From assembly GCA_007570785.1 (NCBI GenBank), contig ML664161.1, forward strand, positions 1,425,658-1,489,657: a DNA stretch of 64,000 bases, in the 5' to 3' direction. The notes beneath the pieces are model-generated. The model was not told where the DNA came from. It saw nothing but the letters and a program-made list of their open reading frames with translations, and searched no databases. The DNA is from Antilocapra americana (Eukaryota > Chordata > Mammalia > Artiodactyla > Antilocapridae). Shown here in pieces: positions 35,205 through 46,326 of this stretch; position 1 is the stretch's first letter, and each line of letters opens with the position of its first letter. Position numbers and translations under genes: made by a program.

Positions 35205-36470
35205 ATATGACACAATTCAGGATAGTGTTGGCAGGCCATGTGAATAGGTGCTGCGCCTAAGCAGTAAGAACTCTGCCTCTTTGTCTTCCTCCCAGTACAG
35301 TAACTACCGCTTTACCAGACACCTGTCTAAAACAGTGTGTAATTTAGCACACAACCTCAAACCAAGGTTTCTTCGCTTCTGAACCAAACTTGATCTTATT
35401 TTACAGCCTCAAACGATCCTTATCAGGAGGCTCTTTATTGGGGACCAACTAAGAAAATTCAGAAATAATATTTTAGCATCCCAGGTGGTACAGACAGTGG
35501 CCTTTGTGCCTGCAGCCATCCACTATGTTCCAAGTTCACCCTGGCTTCATTGGGAGGAGACAGCAGAGACTTTGGGAAGTTTAAGTGAGGATTACTGCTC
35601 TATGAGTTCATGCCAATGTGGCATAATTTGCAACAACCTTCAGCTAAATTCAGAGAGACTCTGCCAGCAACCCAATATGTGGTTGTAGTGCAGACACAGA
35701 GTAGCCCCTAGAGTGGTAAGGACTGTGCTGCCTTGAGGGGATTACAATGTTGTGGATCAAAAACTAAAACTTGCATGCATATGCCCACTGCCTCTTATGG
35801 TGTCAGACACTCAGGAACATTGGGGACCTGTGGGTGACAGGGAGCCATGGTAGTCTCCCACTAGTGCTGTCCTCTTGACCCTATACAAGGGTAACAGTGG
35901 CTGTACCAGGGTTTTTATTTCCCCCACTTGTCCACCTCCAGAGGTCAAGAGTAGCATCCTCCAATCATCACTTTCAGTTTGATAAAGGAAAATGGCCAAC
36001 CCAATCAGCCAAGAGGTAAGATCAGTAAAAGCTCCATGTAATAAGAATTGCCTGTCCAAACAGGACAAAGATGTTTGACCTGAGTTCAGAAAAAGGCACC
36101 AGGTACCCCCAAATGACTTGTGAGTGACCCCCAGCCACACTATTGGATAGGAAACCAAGGAAACTAGGACCCAAGCCGTGCCAATGTGCCAAATGTAAAC
36201 AGGACGAACATGATGAGAAAATGCTCTCACTGCCCCCATACGGGGGATAGAAGTGGAAGATCCTCCAAATAAATGAAGGATTCGAGGTCAGGGGGTTCCT
36301 AAGCTGGCACTCCAACTAACCTCTGAGGAGCCTTGGCTAACACTGGACATAGGTGGAAAGCCTGTAAAATTCTTAGTCAAAATCAGTGCCACTTAGTTCT
36401 AGACACCAGATCAGGCAAACTTGGTCATAATATTTGTAAAATTAAGGAGGTGTCATGGGAGGCTGAAGAA
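35205..36470 (+). mobile_element. ERV-3 left part (gag end and protease start)
   Basis: Plus-strand remains of a gamma ERV ahead of an L1 insertion. A degenerate nucleocapsid finger reads CAKCKQDEHDEK at about 36186-36221 (last cysteine missing). At about 36331-36390 EPWLTLDIGGKPVKFLVKIS matches a retroviral protease N-terminus in which the active-site DTG positions read KIS, followed by a stop. The 900 bases upstream are not clearly assignable. ERV integrase in the same orientation resumes at 43032 after the L1. Confidence 0.6.
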
Positions 36471-36799
36471 CATTTAGAGTGATACAAGCTTGTATCAGGA
36501 AGTAAGAAAAATCTCAAACAACCTAAACTTACTTCTAAAGCAACTGGAGAAGAAAAAACAAAATCCAAAGTTAGTAGAAGGCAAGAAATTTTGATGATCA
36601 GAGCAGAAATAAATTAAGTAAAGACAATGAAAACATCAGAAAAGATCAATGAAGCTAAAAGCTGGTCCTATAAAAAGATAAACAAAACTGATAAACCTTC
36701 AGTAAGGTACATGAAGAAAAAAGAGAGAAGGCACATATCAATAAAATTAGAAATGAAAAAGGAGAAGTTACAACAGACATCACAGAAATACAAAGCCTC

Positions 36800-37800
36800 A
36801 TGAGAGACTACTATAAAGAACTATGTGCCAATACAATGGACAACCTAGAAGAAATTAATAAATTCTTTAAAAGATATAATCTCACAAGGCTGAAGCTGGA
36901 AGAAATAGAAAATATGAATAAAACAATGACAAATACTGAAATTGAATCTGTGATTAAAAGACTCACAACAAATGGAAGTCCAGAATAAGATGGCATCACA
37001 GGTTTGAATGTTTGAATTCTATTAAACATTTAGAAGAGAGTTTAACATCTACATTTCTAAAACTATTCCAAAAAACTCTAGAGGAAGGCACACTTCCAAG
37101 CTCATTTTATGAGGCCACCATTAGCCTGACATTAAAGATACCACACAAAAAAGAAAACTACAGGACAATATCACTTAAGAACAGAGACATAAAAATGTGC
37201 AACAAAATACTAGCAAACAAATTCAATGATACATTAAAAGGACAATACACCATAATAAAGTGGGATTTATCCCAGGAATGAAAGGAGCTTTCAATATTTG
37301 CAAATTAAGCTGTTTGATATACCACATTAATAAACTGAAGACTAAAAACTATATGAATATCTCAATAGATGAAGAAGAAGCTTTGGATAAATTTCAACAT
37401 CCATTTATGATAAAAACTTTCTAGAAAGTTGGCACAGAGGGAACATACCTCAATGTAATAAAGGGCATATATAACAAACCCACAGCTAACATCATATTCA
37501 GTGGTGAAAAGGTGAAAGCATTTCCTCTAAGATCAGGAACAAGACAAAGATGTCCATTCTTGGTCACTTTTATATACAATATAGTTTTGGAAGTCCTAGT
37601 TACAATAATCAGATAAGAAAAAGAAATCAAAGGAATCCAAATTGGAAAAGAAGTATTAAAACTGCCATTGCTTGCAGATAACATGATAATGTTCATAGAA
37701 AATCTTAAACACATTACCAGAAAACTGCTAGGCCTCATCAACACATTTTATAAAGTTGTAAATATAAAATTAATACAAAGAAATAACTTACATTTGCATA
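36800..37800 (+). pseudogene. L1 ORF2 RT-region pseudogene
   Basis: Frames at 36800-36988 (MRDYYKELCANTMDNLEEIN), 37012-37281 (FLKLFQKTLEEGTLPSSFYE) and 37668-37810 hold the L1 ORF2 linker and RT. The catalytic box reads LADN at the start of the last frame, where the family has FADD, so the second aspartate is asparagine. Many stops. Confidence 0.85.
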
Positions 37801-37810
37801 CAAAAACAAT

Positions 37811-38025
37811 TAACTTCAGTCATGTACAACTCTTTGTAACCCTATGGACTGTAGCCCACCAGGCTCCTCTGTCCATGAGATTCTCCAGGCAAGAATACGG
37901 GAGTGGGCTGCCATGCCCTCCTCCAGAGGATCTTCCCAACCCAGAGACTGGACACGCACGTAAGTCTCTTACACTGCCTCAATTGGAGGGCAGGTTCTTT
38001 ACCACTAACACCACCTGGAAAGCCC
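37811..38025 (-). repeat. Bov-tA SINE, antisense
   Basis: CTTTGTAACCCTATGGACTG, CCAGGCTCCTCTGTCCATGAG, AGAATACGGGAGTGGGCTGCC, GGATCTTCCCAACCCAG and ACCTGGAAAGCCC: a full-length antisense copy including the tRNA-related head. It splits the old L1. Confidence 0.88.
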
Positions 38026-38365
38026 AAAAGGAAGTTTAACAATTCCATTTATCATCACATTAAAAAAGGGTAAAATACCTAGGCATAAATCTACTTAAGG
38101 AAGCAAAAGATTTGTACTCTGAAAACTTTGAGATTGCTAAAAGAAATATATGACAGAAACAAATGGAAAGATATATGATTTTCTTGGATCTGACAATATT
38201 GTCAAAATGGCCATAGTGCCCAAGGGAATCTAGAGTCAATGCAGGCCTTACCAAATTGCCAATGTCATTTTTCACAACCCTGGAACAAAAAATTGTGCAG
38301 CTTGTATGGTGACACAGAAGACCCCAAATAGCCAAAATAATTTTGACAAAGAAAAAAGGAGCTGG

Positions 38366-38838
38366 GATGATTTCAATATTTTTGAATTTATCAAGGTTAG
38401 ATTTATGGCCCAGGATGTGATCTATCCTGGAGAAGGTCCCATGTGCAATTGAGAAAAAGGTGAAATTCCTTGTTTTGGGGTGGAATGACCTATAGATGTC
38501 AATTAGGTCTAGTTGGTCTATTGTATCATTTAAAGTTTAGAAAGATGGTAACGAGAACCCAACATGCGAGACAGCAAAAGTAACGCAGATGTATAGAATA
38601 GACTCGTGGACTTTGTGGATGAGGGTAAGGGTGGGATGATATGGGAGAAGGGCATTGAAGCATGTTGATTATCATATGTCTAATCAATCGCCAGCCCAGG
38701 GTTGATGCTCCGGGCTGGTGCAGCAAGATTTCCCGGGGGGGAGGGAGGAGGGAGGGGAGTTCCGGAGGGGAAGTATATGTAAACCCATGGTGATATCATG
38801 ACAATGTATGGCAAAAACAATAAAATAAATAAATAAAT
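38366..38838 (+). mobile_element. L1 insertion with inverted 5' segment (twin-priming form)
   Basis: 38366-38540 is L1 ORF2 endonuclease-region sequence in antisense (AGATGTCAATTAGGTCTAG near 38490). 38541-38838 is the L1 3' UTR in sense, with an (AATA)n tail. The direct repeat AAAGGAGCTGG flanks the whole at 38355-38365 and 38839-38849. An inverted 5' part joined to a sense 3' part inside one target duplication is the known product of twin priming. The 3' UTR closely matches that at 19415-19700 and keeps the G-rich tract (38734-38775). Confidence 0.93.
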
Positions 38839-39417
38839 AAAGGAGCTGGAGGAATCATGCTTCCTGACTTCAGACCATACTACAAAGTAACAATCATCAA
38901 AATAATATGGTGCTAATACAAAAACAAAAATATAGATCAAAACAGTACAGTACTTCCACAAAAATAGAAATCTATATCAATGGACTACGATAGAAAGCCC
39001 AGACATAAAATTGTGCCCAGGTGTTCGATTAATGCATGACAAAGGAATCAAGACTATACAAACGGAGAAAAGACAGGGTCTCCAACAAGCCATCCTCAGA
39101 AATCTGGACAGCTCCATGGAAAAGAATGTAATTAGACATTATCTAACAACACACACAAAAATAATCTCAAATTGGATTAAAGACTTAAATGTAAGATATC
39201 ATAAATATCAGGTGTTATAAAATTCCTAGAGGAAAACTTAGGCAGAACACCTTGATATAAATCACAGAAATATCTTTTTTGAACCATCTCCTAAAATAAT
39301 GGAAATAAAATTAAAAAATGGTAGCTCATTGAACTTAAAACTTTTTGCACATCAATGGAAACCATAATAAAAATGAAAAGACAACCTATAAAATAGGAGA
39401 AAACATTTGTCAATGAT

Positions 39418-39594
39418 GTGAATAACAAGGGATTAATCTCCCAAAAAAGTATAAACAACTCAGTAAGTATAGTATCAAAACACAAAGAACCAAAATCCCA
39501 ATCAAAAAATGAACAGATCAAAATAGACGTTTTTCAAAAAAAGACATACAAATGGTCAAAAGGCACAAAAAGATGCTCAACGTCACTAATTATT
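39418..39594 (+). pseudogene. L1 ORF2 C-terminal remnant before BovB
   Basis: MNNKGLISQKSINNSVSIVS and NEQIKIDVFQKKTYKWSK belong to the L1 ORF2 C-terminal region (family motif [10 protein letters not shown]). The sequence resumes at 42015 after the BovB. The open frame that continues past 39594 is BovB read in antisense and is not coding. Confidence 0.75.
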
Positions 39595-42006
39595 CAGTTC
39601 AGTTCAGTCTCCCTGTTGTGTCCGACTTTTTGCAACCCCATAGACTGCAGCACAGCAGGCCTCCCTGTCCATCACCAACTCAGGGAGTCTACTCAAACTA
39701 ATGTCCATCATGTCGGTGATGCCATCCAACCATCTCATCCTCTATCATCACCTTCTCTTCCCGCCTTCAATCTATCCCAGCATCAGGGTCTTTTCCAGGG
39801 AGTCAGCTCTTCGCATATGGTGGCCAAAGTATTGGAGTTTCAGCTTCAACATCAGTCCTACCATTCAGGATGGATTTCCTTTCGGATGGACTGGTTGGAT
39901 CTCTTTGCAGTCCAAGGGACGCTCAAGAGTCTTCTCCAACAACACAGTTCAAAAGCATCAATTCTTCGGTGCTCAGCTTTCTTCACAGTCCAGCTCTCAC
40001 ATCCGTACATGACTACTGGAAAAACTATAGCCTTGACTAGATGGACCTTTGTTGGCAAAGTAATGTCTCTGCTTTTTAATATGCTGTCTAGGTTGGTCAT
40101 AGCTTTTCTTACAAGGAGTATGCACCTTTTAATTTCATGGCTGCACTCAGCATCTGCAGTGATTTTAGCGTCCAAAAAAATAAAGTCTGTCACTATTTCC
40201 CCATCTATTTGACATGAAGTGATGGGACCAGATGCCATGATGTTAGTTTTCTGAATGTTGAACTCTAAGCCAACTCTTTTACTCTACTCTTTCATGTTCA
40301 TCAAGAAGCTCTTTAGTTCTTCTTCACTTTCTGCCATATGGGTGGTATCATCTGAGTATCTGAGGTTATTGATATTTCTCCTGACAATCTTGATTTGAGC
40401 TTGTGCTTCATCCAGCCCAGCATTTCTCATGATGTACTCTGCATAGAAGTTAAATAAGCAGGGTGACAATATACAGCCTTGACGTACCCCTTTTCCTATT
40501 TGGAACCAGTCTGTTGTTCCATGTCCAGTTCTAACTGTTGCTTCTTGACCTGCATACAGATTTCTCAGGAGGCAAGTTAGGTGATTTGGTGTTATACCAT
40601 CTCGTTAAGAATTTTCCAGAGTTTGTTGTGATCCACACAGTCAAAGGCTTAGGCATAGCTGATAAGGCAAAAGTAGATGTTTTTCTGGAACTCTCCTCCT
40701 CTTTCAATGATCCAGAAAACATTGGCAATTTGTTCTCTGGTTCCTCTGAAGCAAAGTGAAGTGAAGTCACTCATTCATGTCCAACTCTTTGCAACCCCAT
40801 AGACTGTAGCCTACCAGGCTCCTCTGTCCATGGGGTTTTCCAGGCTAGAGTACTGGGTGGGTTGCCATTTCCTTCTCCAGAAGATCTTTCCAACCCAGGA
40901 ATCAAACCTGGGTCTCCCACATTGTAGCCAGATGCTTTACCATCTGAGCCACCAGAGAAGCCTAAACCCTGCTTCAACATCTGTATGTCCATGGTTAATG
41001 TACTGTTGAAGCCTGGTTTGGAGAATTTTGAGCATCACTTTGTTAGCTTGTGAGATGAGTGCAATTGTGCGGTAGTTTGAGCATTCTTTGGCATTGTCAT
41101 TTTTTGGGACTGGAATCAAAACTAACTTTTTCCAGTCTTTTGGCCACTGTTGCATATTCCAGATTTGCTGGCATATTGAGTGAAGCACTTTCATAGCATC
41201 ATCTTTTAGGATCTGAAATAGCTCAACTGGAATCCCATCACCTCCACTAGCTTTGTTCATAGTGATGTTTCCTAAGGCCAACTTGAGTTTGCATTCCAGG
41301 ATGTCTGGCTCTAGGTGGGTGATTACAACATCATGGCTATCTGGGTCATGAAGATCTTTTTTGTATAGTTCTTCTGTGCATTGTTGCCACCTCTTCTTAA
41401 TATCTTCTACTAGGTCCATACCATCTCTGTCCTTTTTTGTGTTCAGCTTGGCATGACATTTTACCTTGGTATCTTTAATTTTCTTGAAGAGATCTCTAGT
41501 CCTTCCCATTCTGTTATTTTCCTCTATTTCTCTACAATGATTACTGAGGAAGGCTTTCTTATCTCTCATTGCTATTCTTTGGTACTCTGCATTCAAATGG
41601 GTATATCCTCCCTACTCTCCTTGGCCTTTAGCTTCTCTTCTTTTCAAAGCTATTTGTAAGGCCTTGTCAGACAGCCATTTTACCTTTTTGCATTTTTTTT
41701 TTTTTTTTGGTTTCCCTTGGGAATGGTCTTGATCACTGCCTCCTGTGCCATGTCAGGAACCTCCATCCATAGTTCTTCAGGCACTCTGTCTATCAGATCT
41801 AATCCCTTGAATATATTTGTACTTCCACTGAATAATTGTAAGTAATTTGATTTAGGTCATACCTGAATGGTCTAGTGATTTTCCCTACTTTCTTCAATTT
41901 AAGTCTGAATTTAGCAATAAGGAGTTCATGATTTGAGCTACAATCAGCTCCTGGTCTTATTTTTGCTGACTGCATAGTGCTTCTCCATCTTTGGCTGCAA
42001 AGAATA
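39595..42006 (-). mobile_element. BovB LINE, 5'-truncated, minus strand, in L1
   Basis: Antisense BovB from the 3' end CAGTTCAGTTCAGTCTCCC to TTGGCTGCAAAGAATA. The direct repeat TAATTATT flanks it at 39587-39594 and 42007-42014, and the L1 reads through when the insertion is removed. Minus-strand frames 39858-40238, 40284-40469 (NNLRYSDDTTHMAESEEE, so YSDD for YADD) and 40937-41596 (219 residues: QRIAMRDKKAFLSNHCREIE, GNITMNKASGGDGIPVELFQ, ARLQQ-type RT region) cover RT. A poly-T run lies at 41692-41708, and a SINE at 40750-40962 splits it. Confidence 0.92.
40750..40962 (-). repeat. Bov-tA SINE nested in BovB, antisense
   Basis: AAGTGAAGTGAAGTCACTC tail, CTCTTTGCAACCCCATAGACTG, CCAGGCTCCTCTGTCCATGGG, GATCTTTCCAACCCAGGAATC and CCATCTGAGCCACCAGAGAAGCC head. 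Full length, in antisense. It is the innermost layer of a SINE-in-BovB-in-L1-in-ERV nest. Confidence 0.9.
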
Positions 42007-42351
42007 TAATTATTAGAGAAGTGCAAATCAAAACTGCAATAAAGCATCACCTCATAGTGGTCAGAATGGCTATCATCAAAAATTCTATAAATAATGAGTG
42101 CTAGATAGGGTGTGAAGCAAAAGGAACCTTCCTACACTATTGGTGGTAATGTAAATTGTTACAGCTGCTATGGAAAATGGTATGCTGGTTACTAAAAATC
42201 TAAAAATAGAGCTGCCATGTGATCCAGCAATTCCACTCCTGGGTATATGTTCAAGGCAGCACTGTTTGCAATATCAGGACCTGAAAGAAAACTAAATGAC
42301 CATCAACAGAGGAATGTATAAAAAGGTGACACATATATTCAGTGGGATATT

Positions 42352-42568
42352 GTGTGTGTATTAGTCACTCAATCATGTCCAACTCTGAGACCCCATGAAC
42401 TATATGTAGCCTGCCAGGTTCCTCTGTCCACAGAATTCTTCAGGAAAGAAAGAATACTAGAATGGGTTGCCATTCACTTCTCCAGGGGATTTTCCTGACC
42501 CAGAGATTGAATCCAGGTCTCCTGAATTGAAGGAAGATTCTTTACTATCTGAGGCACCAGGGAAGCCC
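42352..42568 (-). repeat. Bov-tA SINE in L1, antisense
   Basis: GTGTGTGTATTAGTCACTC tail, CAACTCTGAGACCCCATGAAC, AGGTTCCTCTGTCCACAG, GATTGAATCCAGGTCTCC and GGCACCAGGGAAGCCC head. Imperfect flanking repeats, TTCAGTGGGATATT (42338-42351) and TACAATGGAATATT (42570-42583), match at 11 of 14 positions. Confidence 0.88.
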
Positions 42569-42573
42569 ATACA

Positions 42574-42911
42574 ATGGAATATTACTCAGCCATAAAAAAG
42601 AAAAAAAAAGAATGCCATTTTGCACTAACATGGATGGACCTAGAAATTGTCATACTAAGTGAAATAAGTCAGAGAAAGACAAATCATATAATATTGCATA
42701 TATGTACAATCTTTAAAAAAATGGTACAAATTCACTCATCTACAAAACAAAAAAAGTTTGTTGTAGGAAACAAACCTGGAGATTATTATACATATGCAAA
42801 GTAGTGCAAGTCAGACAGAGGAAGGCAAATATATGATATTGCTTATATCAGGAATCTAAAAACAATGATACAAATGAACTCATTTACAAAACAGAAACTT
42901 TGCTAAAGTAA
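42574..42911 (+). pseudogene. L1 ORF2 C-terminal tail and 3' UTR
   Basis: MEYYSAIKKKKKECHFALTW and LEIVILSEISQRKTNHIIL are the extreme C-terminal region of L1 ORF2, followed by 3' UTR to about 42911. Decayed. Confidence 0.8.
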
Positions 42912-42961
42912 GCTGAAAGTTGTTCTGCCAGCCAATCGCTATATGGACTCCATACCAGATT

Positions 42962-43031
42962 CGCTGCTGCTGCTGCTAAGCAACTTCAGTCGTGTCTGAC
43001 TCTGTGCTACCTCATAGATGGCAGCCCACCC
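42962..43031 (-). repeat. BovA SINE fragment, antisense
   Basis: (GCT)n tail at 42963-42978, then AACTTCAGTCGTGTCTGACTC and GATGGCAGCCCACC. Only the last ~65 bp of the SINE are present. Confidence 0.8.
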
Positions 43032-43464
43032 TATATAAACGGTTAGTTGAGGTCACGTTAACCCCTGGCATGAAAAGTATAATCAGATACTGGAATATAG
43101 TCAGGTACTGGAGACATGCCCCATCTGTACAATGAACAACCCCAACACCAGACCCTTCAAAGGCCCTCAGATAGAACCTATTAAGACCAGAAGGACATAT
43201 CTTGGACAAGACTGGCAGATTGATTTCACTATCATGCAAAGATACCAGGCAATTTTAGGGATCTTCTGATTCTAGTAGACACATTTTCTGGGTGGATAGA
43301 AGCATTCCCTGTTAGAATTGAAAGGGCATCTGAAGTGTGTATGCATTACTAAAAGAAATAATCCTCAGGTTTGGGCTCCCAGAATCCTCACAAAGTAATA
43401 ATGGTCCAGCATTTGTGTCGTAAGTGATTCATGGCATAAAATGGATCTCATACTCAGCCTGGAG

Positions 43465-43636
43465 TAAATTTAAATAATACAAACGAACTTATATACAAAA
43501 CAGAAATAGATCTACAGACATACAAGTGAAAAATAAAAGGGGTGGGAAGAGGGATAAATTAGACATTTTGGACTAAGATATACATACTGCTATGTAGAAA
43601 ATAACCAACAAGGACATACTGTATGCATAGAGAACT
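43465..43636 (+). mobile_element. Old L1 3' UTR tail with 15-bp target duplication
   Basis: Short sense L1 3' UTR piece (AAACAGAAATAGATCTACAG, AACAAGGACATACTGTATG). Exact direct repeats ATACTCAGCCTGGAG flank it at 43450-43464 and 43637-43651, so it is a severely 5'-truncated insertion into ERV-3 integrase. Confidence 0.9.
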
Positions 43637-43682
43637 ATACTCAGCCTGGAGATCCAAAAATAGAGAGATCCAACCAAACCAT

Positions 43683-43899
43683 GGGCTTACCTAGTGGCTC
43701 AGATGGTAAAGAATCCACCCACAATGTGGGAGACCTGGGTTCAATCTCTGGGTTGTGAAGATCCTCTGGAGGAGGAAGGCATGGCAACCCACTCCAGTAT
43801 TCTTGCCTGGAGAATCCTGATGGACAGAGGAGCTTGGTAGGCTATAGTCCATGGGGTTGCCAAGATTTGAACATGACTGATTGACTAAGCACAGCACAT
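43683..43899 (+). repeat. Bov-tA SINE, sense, with target duplication
   Basis: Full Bov-tA: GGGCTTACCTAGTGGCTCAG, TGGTAAAGAATCCACCC and GGTTCAATCTC (Pol III boxes), GATCCTCTGGAGGAGG, then the BovA core. Direct repeat CAACCAAA at 43671-43678 and 43900-43907. It inserted into ERV-3 integrase just downstream of the L1 tail. Confidence 0.9.
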
Positions 43900-44450
43900 C
43901 AACCAAAGCTTGAAATAAGCCTTAGCAAAACTATGTCAGGAAACTCAAGAAATGGGTTAAATCGCTTCTGACTGCCCTGCTCAGCATACAGTTAGCCCTA
44001 AGGGATAAAATAAAGTTTATGTGCATTTGAACTCATTTCATAGACACATTTCATAAGCCCAAGAGAAAGGACAATTTAACCCCCTAGAAATGGAACAATT
44101 CTAGTATGCCTTTCAAGTAGGAGAAAGCTCTCATGGAGTATGGTAACCAGATGCTGCCTGTACCTACTGACCTGGGGTAACAGGCCTTCTAGCCAGGACA
44201 CTGGGTGCTCTTAAAAGGCAGCCTGCCAGATCAACTCACTCCTAGTTGGAACAGACACCACTTAGTGAATGTAACCACCCATTTTGCTCTGAAGTTGCAG
44301 GAGGTAACTCTGTGGCTACCTCACACTCAGATGAAGAGGACCCGCATGTCCCAAGCTCCAGAGAGACAACCTGGGGCAACCAACCCCCTTGGCTACTTGT
44401 GTGAACCTCTCCCTGACCTGAAGCTTCCCTTCTGAAGAACAAAAGAGTTA

Positions 44451-45102
44451 CCAGGGATATTCAGACCATGGAAGTAAGCCTCAACATTGGAGCACACTTT
44501 TGCCTATAGGCAAAAGACCTGGATTCCTTCATTTTAAAAAATTTACATGTGACCATTATTATCTTCTTCATATTTGGGCCATGTATCTTGTCTGGGGACC
44601 TTCATCTCCAAAAGGTTAGACAAATGGCAGTCAGTCAAGGATATGAACAGAGCTAAAACCTTGTGATATTTAAACATCTGAAGGTAGCTGAGGAGAAGTT
44701 CTGCACTCTACCCAGGGATACAACAGTATCCCAAATCAAAGGAAGTAGTTACAGAAGATGGACTTTCACCCTTCAACACCCATCAAGAATAAGGAGTAGG
44801 ACAAAAGCCAAAGGAGGGATTTATTGCTGGCCAAGCTCATTAACAATTTCTGGAAAATATTTGGTCTGTTTTCTTCACTCTTCACTCCTGTCCTTGCCTC
44901 TAGTTTATGCTGAGCATGACAGACATTGTGGTTATGTTAAAAACTCAGATCTCATCATGCCACTCCTTACAAAAACACCTCCCCATTTCTTCCCAACTCA
45001 TTCATGATAAAAGCCAATGTTCTTACCATGTCCACAATATTATAGATTAGAGACAGCATCTCAAACTGCTAGTGGGGAAGGGTTTGTTGTTGATTATCTT
45101 TC
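44451..45102 (+). other. ERV-3 end / unassigned sequence
   Basis: Beyond integrase the sequence may include a degraded env start near 44460-44640, but I cannot support it by motifs. No 3' LTR of ERV-3 is recognised. Confidence 0.35.
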
Positions 45103-45990
45103 ATTTCCACTCTGAAAGTGAAAGTGAAAATCGCTCAGTCTTGTCTGATTCTTTGCGACTCCACGGACTATAGAGTCCATGGAGTTCTCCAGGCCAGAAT
45201 ACTGGAGTGGGTAGCCTTTCCCTTCTTCAGGAGATCTTCCCAACCCGGGAATCAAACCCAGGTCTCCTGCATTACAGGTGGATTCTTTACCAGCTGAGCC
45301 ACAGGGAAGCCCTATATTTCCACTACATATTCACTCAATTTTATAAAATAACTAAAAATGAGTATTAGAAAACTGAAAAAAAAACCAGGATATGTGCTCC
45401 AATATTTTTATATTACTAGACATAGTTACTTTATCATTCTATCAAATAATTTCAAAATTTTCTCAATAACTTCTTATGTCTATTTTCTTATGACTAGTGA
45501 TAAACTGGTCATGGACTAGCACTGGCAGGAGGTCCACATACTGGGTAACATTCTTCTATAAGATATGCTTTCCCCTTTCCATTTATATATCTTATTTTGA
45601 TACCCTCTTTCCTTTTTTCTGCTTAGGCCACTGCTGTGCTATCAATGCCCTGGACATTCCAGGAACATTCTGCCTCAGATCTTTGAATGTCTTTTCTCCT
45701 GTCTAGAAGTTGCATGAGTTATGTGCCAACATCCTTTAAGACTTTATTTAAATCTCAACCTCTATTAAGGTCTTTCTTGAGCACCTTGTTTAGAAGTTAT
45801 TCTCCTTTTCAGTATTTCCTAATCCTATTGCTCAGTTTATGATCTTTCTCTGTGCTTATTATTCTCTAACATAGTATGTTTATTATTTTCCTACATAGTG
45901 TTTCTGTCTCTGATTGGAATGCAAGCTCTGTATGCAGTAATTTCTACCTATGAACTTACTGTTGCATTTACAGCATCTATAATAGCACCT
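44880..45990 (+). repeat. L2-like old LINE remnant (tentative)
   Basis: CTCATCATGCCACTCCTTACAAAAACACC near 44953, TCTTTCTGTGTT-like and ATTGGAATGCAAGCTCTGTATGCAG near 45917, and TAATAGCACCTGATATAATAGGAGC near 45978 follow the pattern of an old, widely spread LINE 3' end. Highly diverged. The SINE at 45112-45315 interrupts it. The family name is from memory and uncertain. Confidence 0.4.
45112..45315 (-). repeat. Bov-tA SINE, antisense, with target duplication
   Basis: GAAAGTGAAAGTGAAAATCGC tail, GACTCCACGGACTATAGAG, AGAATACTGGAGTGGGTAGCC, GATCTTCCCAACCCGGG and GCTGAGCCACAGGGAAGCC head. Exact 9-bp direct repeat ATTTCCACT at 45103-45111 and 45316-45324. Confidence 0.93.
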
Positions 45991-46315
45991 GATATAATAG
46001 GAGCTTAAAAAGATTTTTTTAAATAAATGATTATAAATAGCTATTAAGCTACCCAAGGTCTTATGAGTAGAATGAGGCATTAAGCATTTATAAAGAAGTT
46101 TAAATAGTTTTACTAATATATAAAATATGATAAATTATCTGTTTTAAGATTAAAAAGAGAAACTGATATTGTCAACAATTATGGCACTTGTTCCTATTAT
46201 CCCTATGATGAACACAGAAGCATTGTAGCGTTGCTTGTGCATGAAGAGGAAAAGTACAGATTACTTGTTTATGCAATGTTATTTGCAGTGTATATACTTC
46301 TTATTGTGGGGTGAT
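45991..46315. other. No gene seen; AT-rich
   Basis: AT-rich spacer before a BovB. Nothing recognised. Confidence 0.5.
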
Positions 46316-46326
46316 AAAATACAAAA

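Larger units (their letters stand above)
36471..42911 (+). mobile_element. Old L1 LINE, sense, with four nested insertions
   Basis: Sense L1 ORF2 to 3' UTR in pieces: 36471-37810, 38026-38365, 38839-39594, 42015-42351 and 42569-42911. The gaps are a SINE (37811-38025), a 5'-inverted L1 (38366-38838), a BovB with its own SINE (39595-42006), and a SINE (42352-42568). The pieces join in correct L1 order. It separates ERV-3 protease from ERV-3 integrase. A faint GCTGAA repeat flanks it (36462-36467, 42912-42917), too short to rely on. Confidence 0.85.
43032..44450 (+). pseudogene. ERV-3 integrase remnant
   Basis: Plus-strand gammaretroviral integrase, the enzyme that joins viral DNA to the genome. 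CPICTMNNP near 43118 resembles the CxxC end of the zinc-binding domain, WQIDFT near 43219 opens the catalytic core, and the core continues broken to about 43449. The C-terminal domain at 44205-44435 (SLPDQLTPSWNR, TLWLPHTQMKRT) is clear. Stops, frameshifts, an L1 tail (43465-43636) and a SINE (43683-43899) interrupt it. Reverse transcriptase is not seen between this and the protease remnant at 36331-36390. Confidence 0.8.

Noticed and set aside
35811..36239. 142-residue minus-strand open frame
   Set aside because: It is antisense to the ERV-3 gag/protease region and has no recognisable domain; likely a shadow frame.
39418..40212. 264-residue open frame
   Set aside because: Its first part is L1 ORF2 and the rest is BovB read in the wrong direction; the frame is open by chance across the insertion junction.
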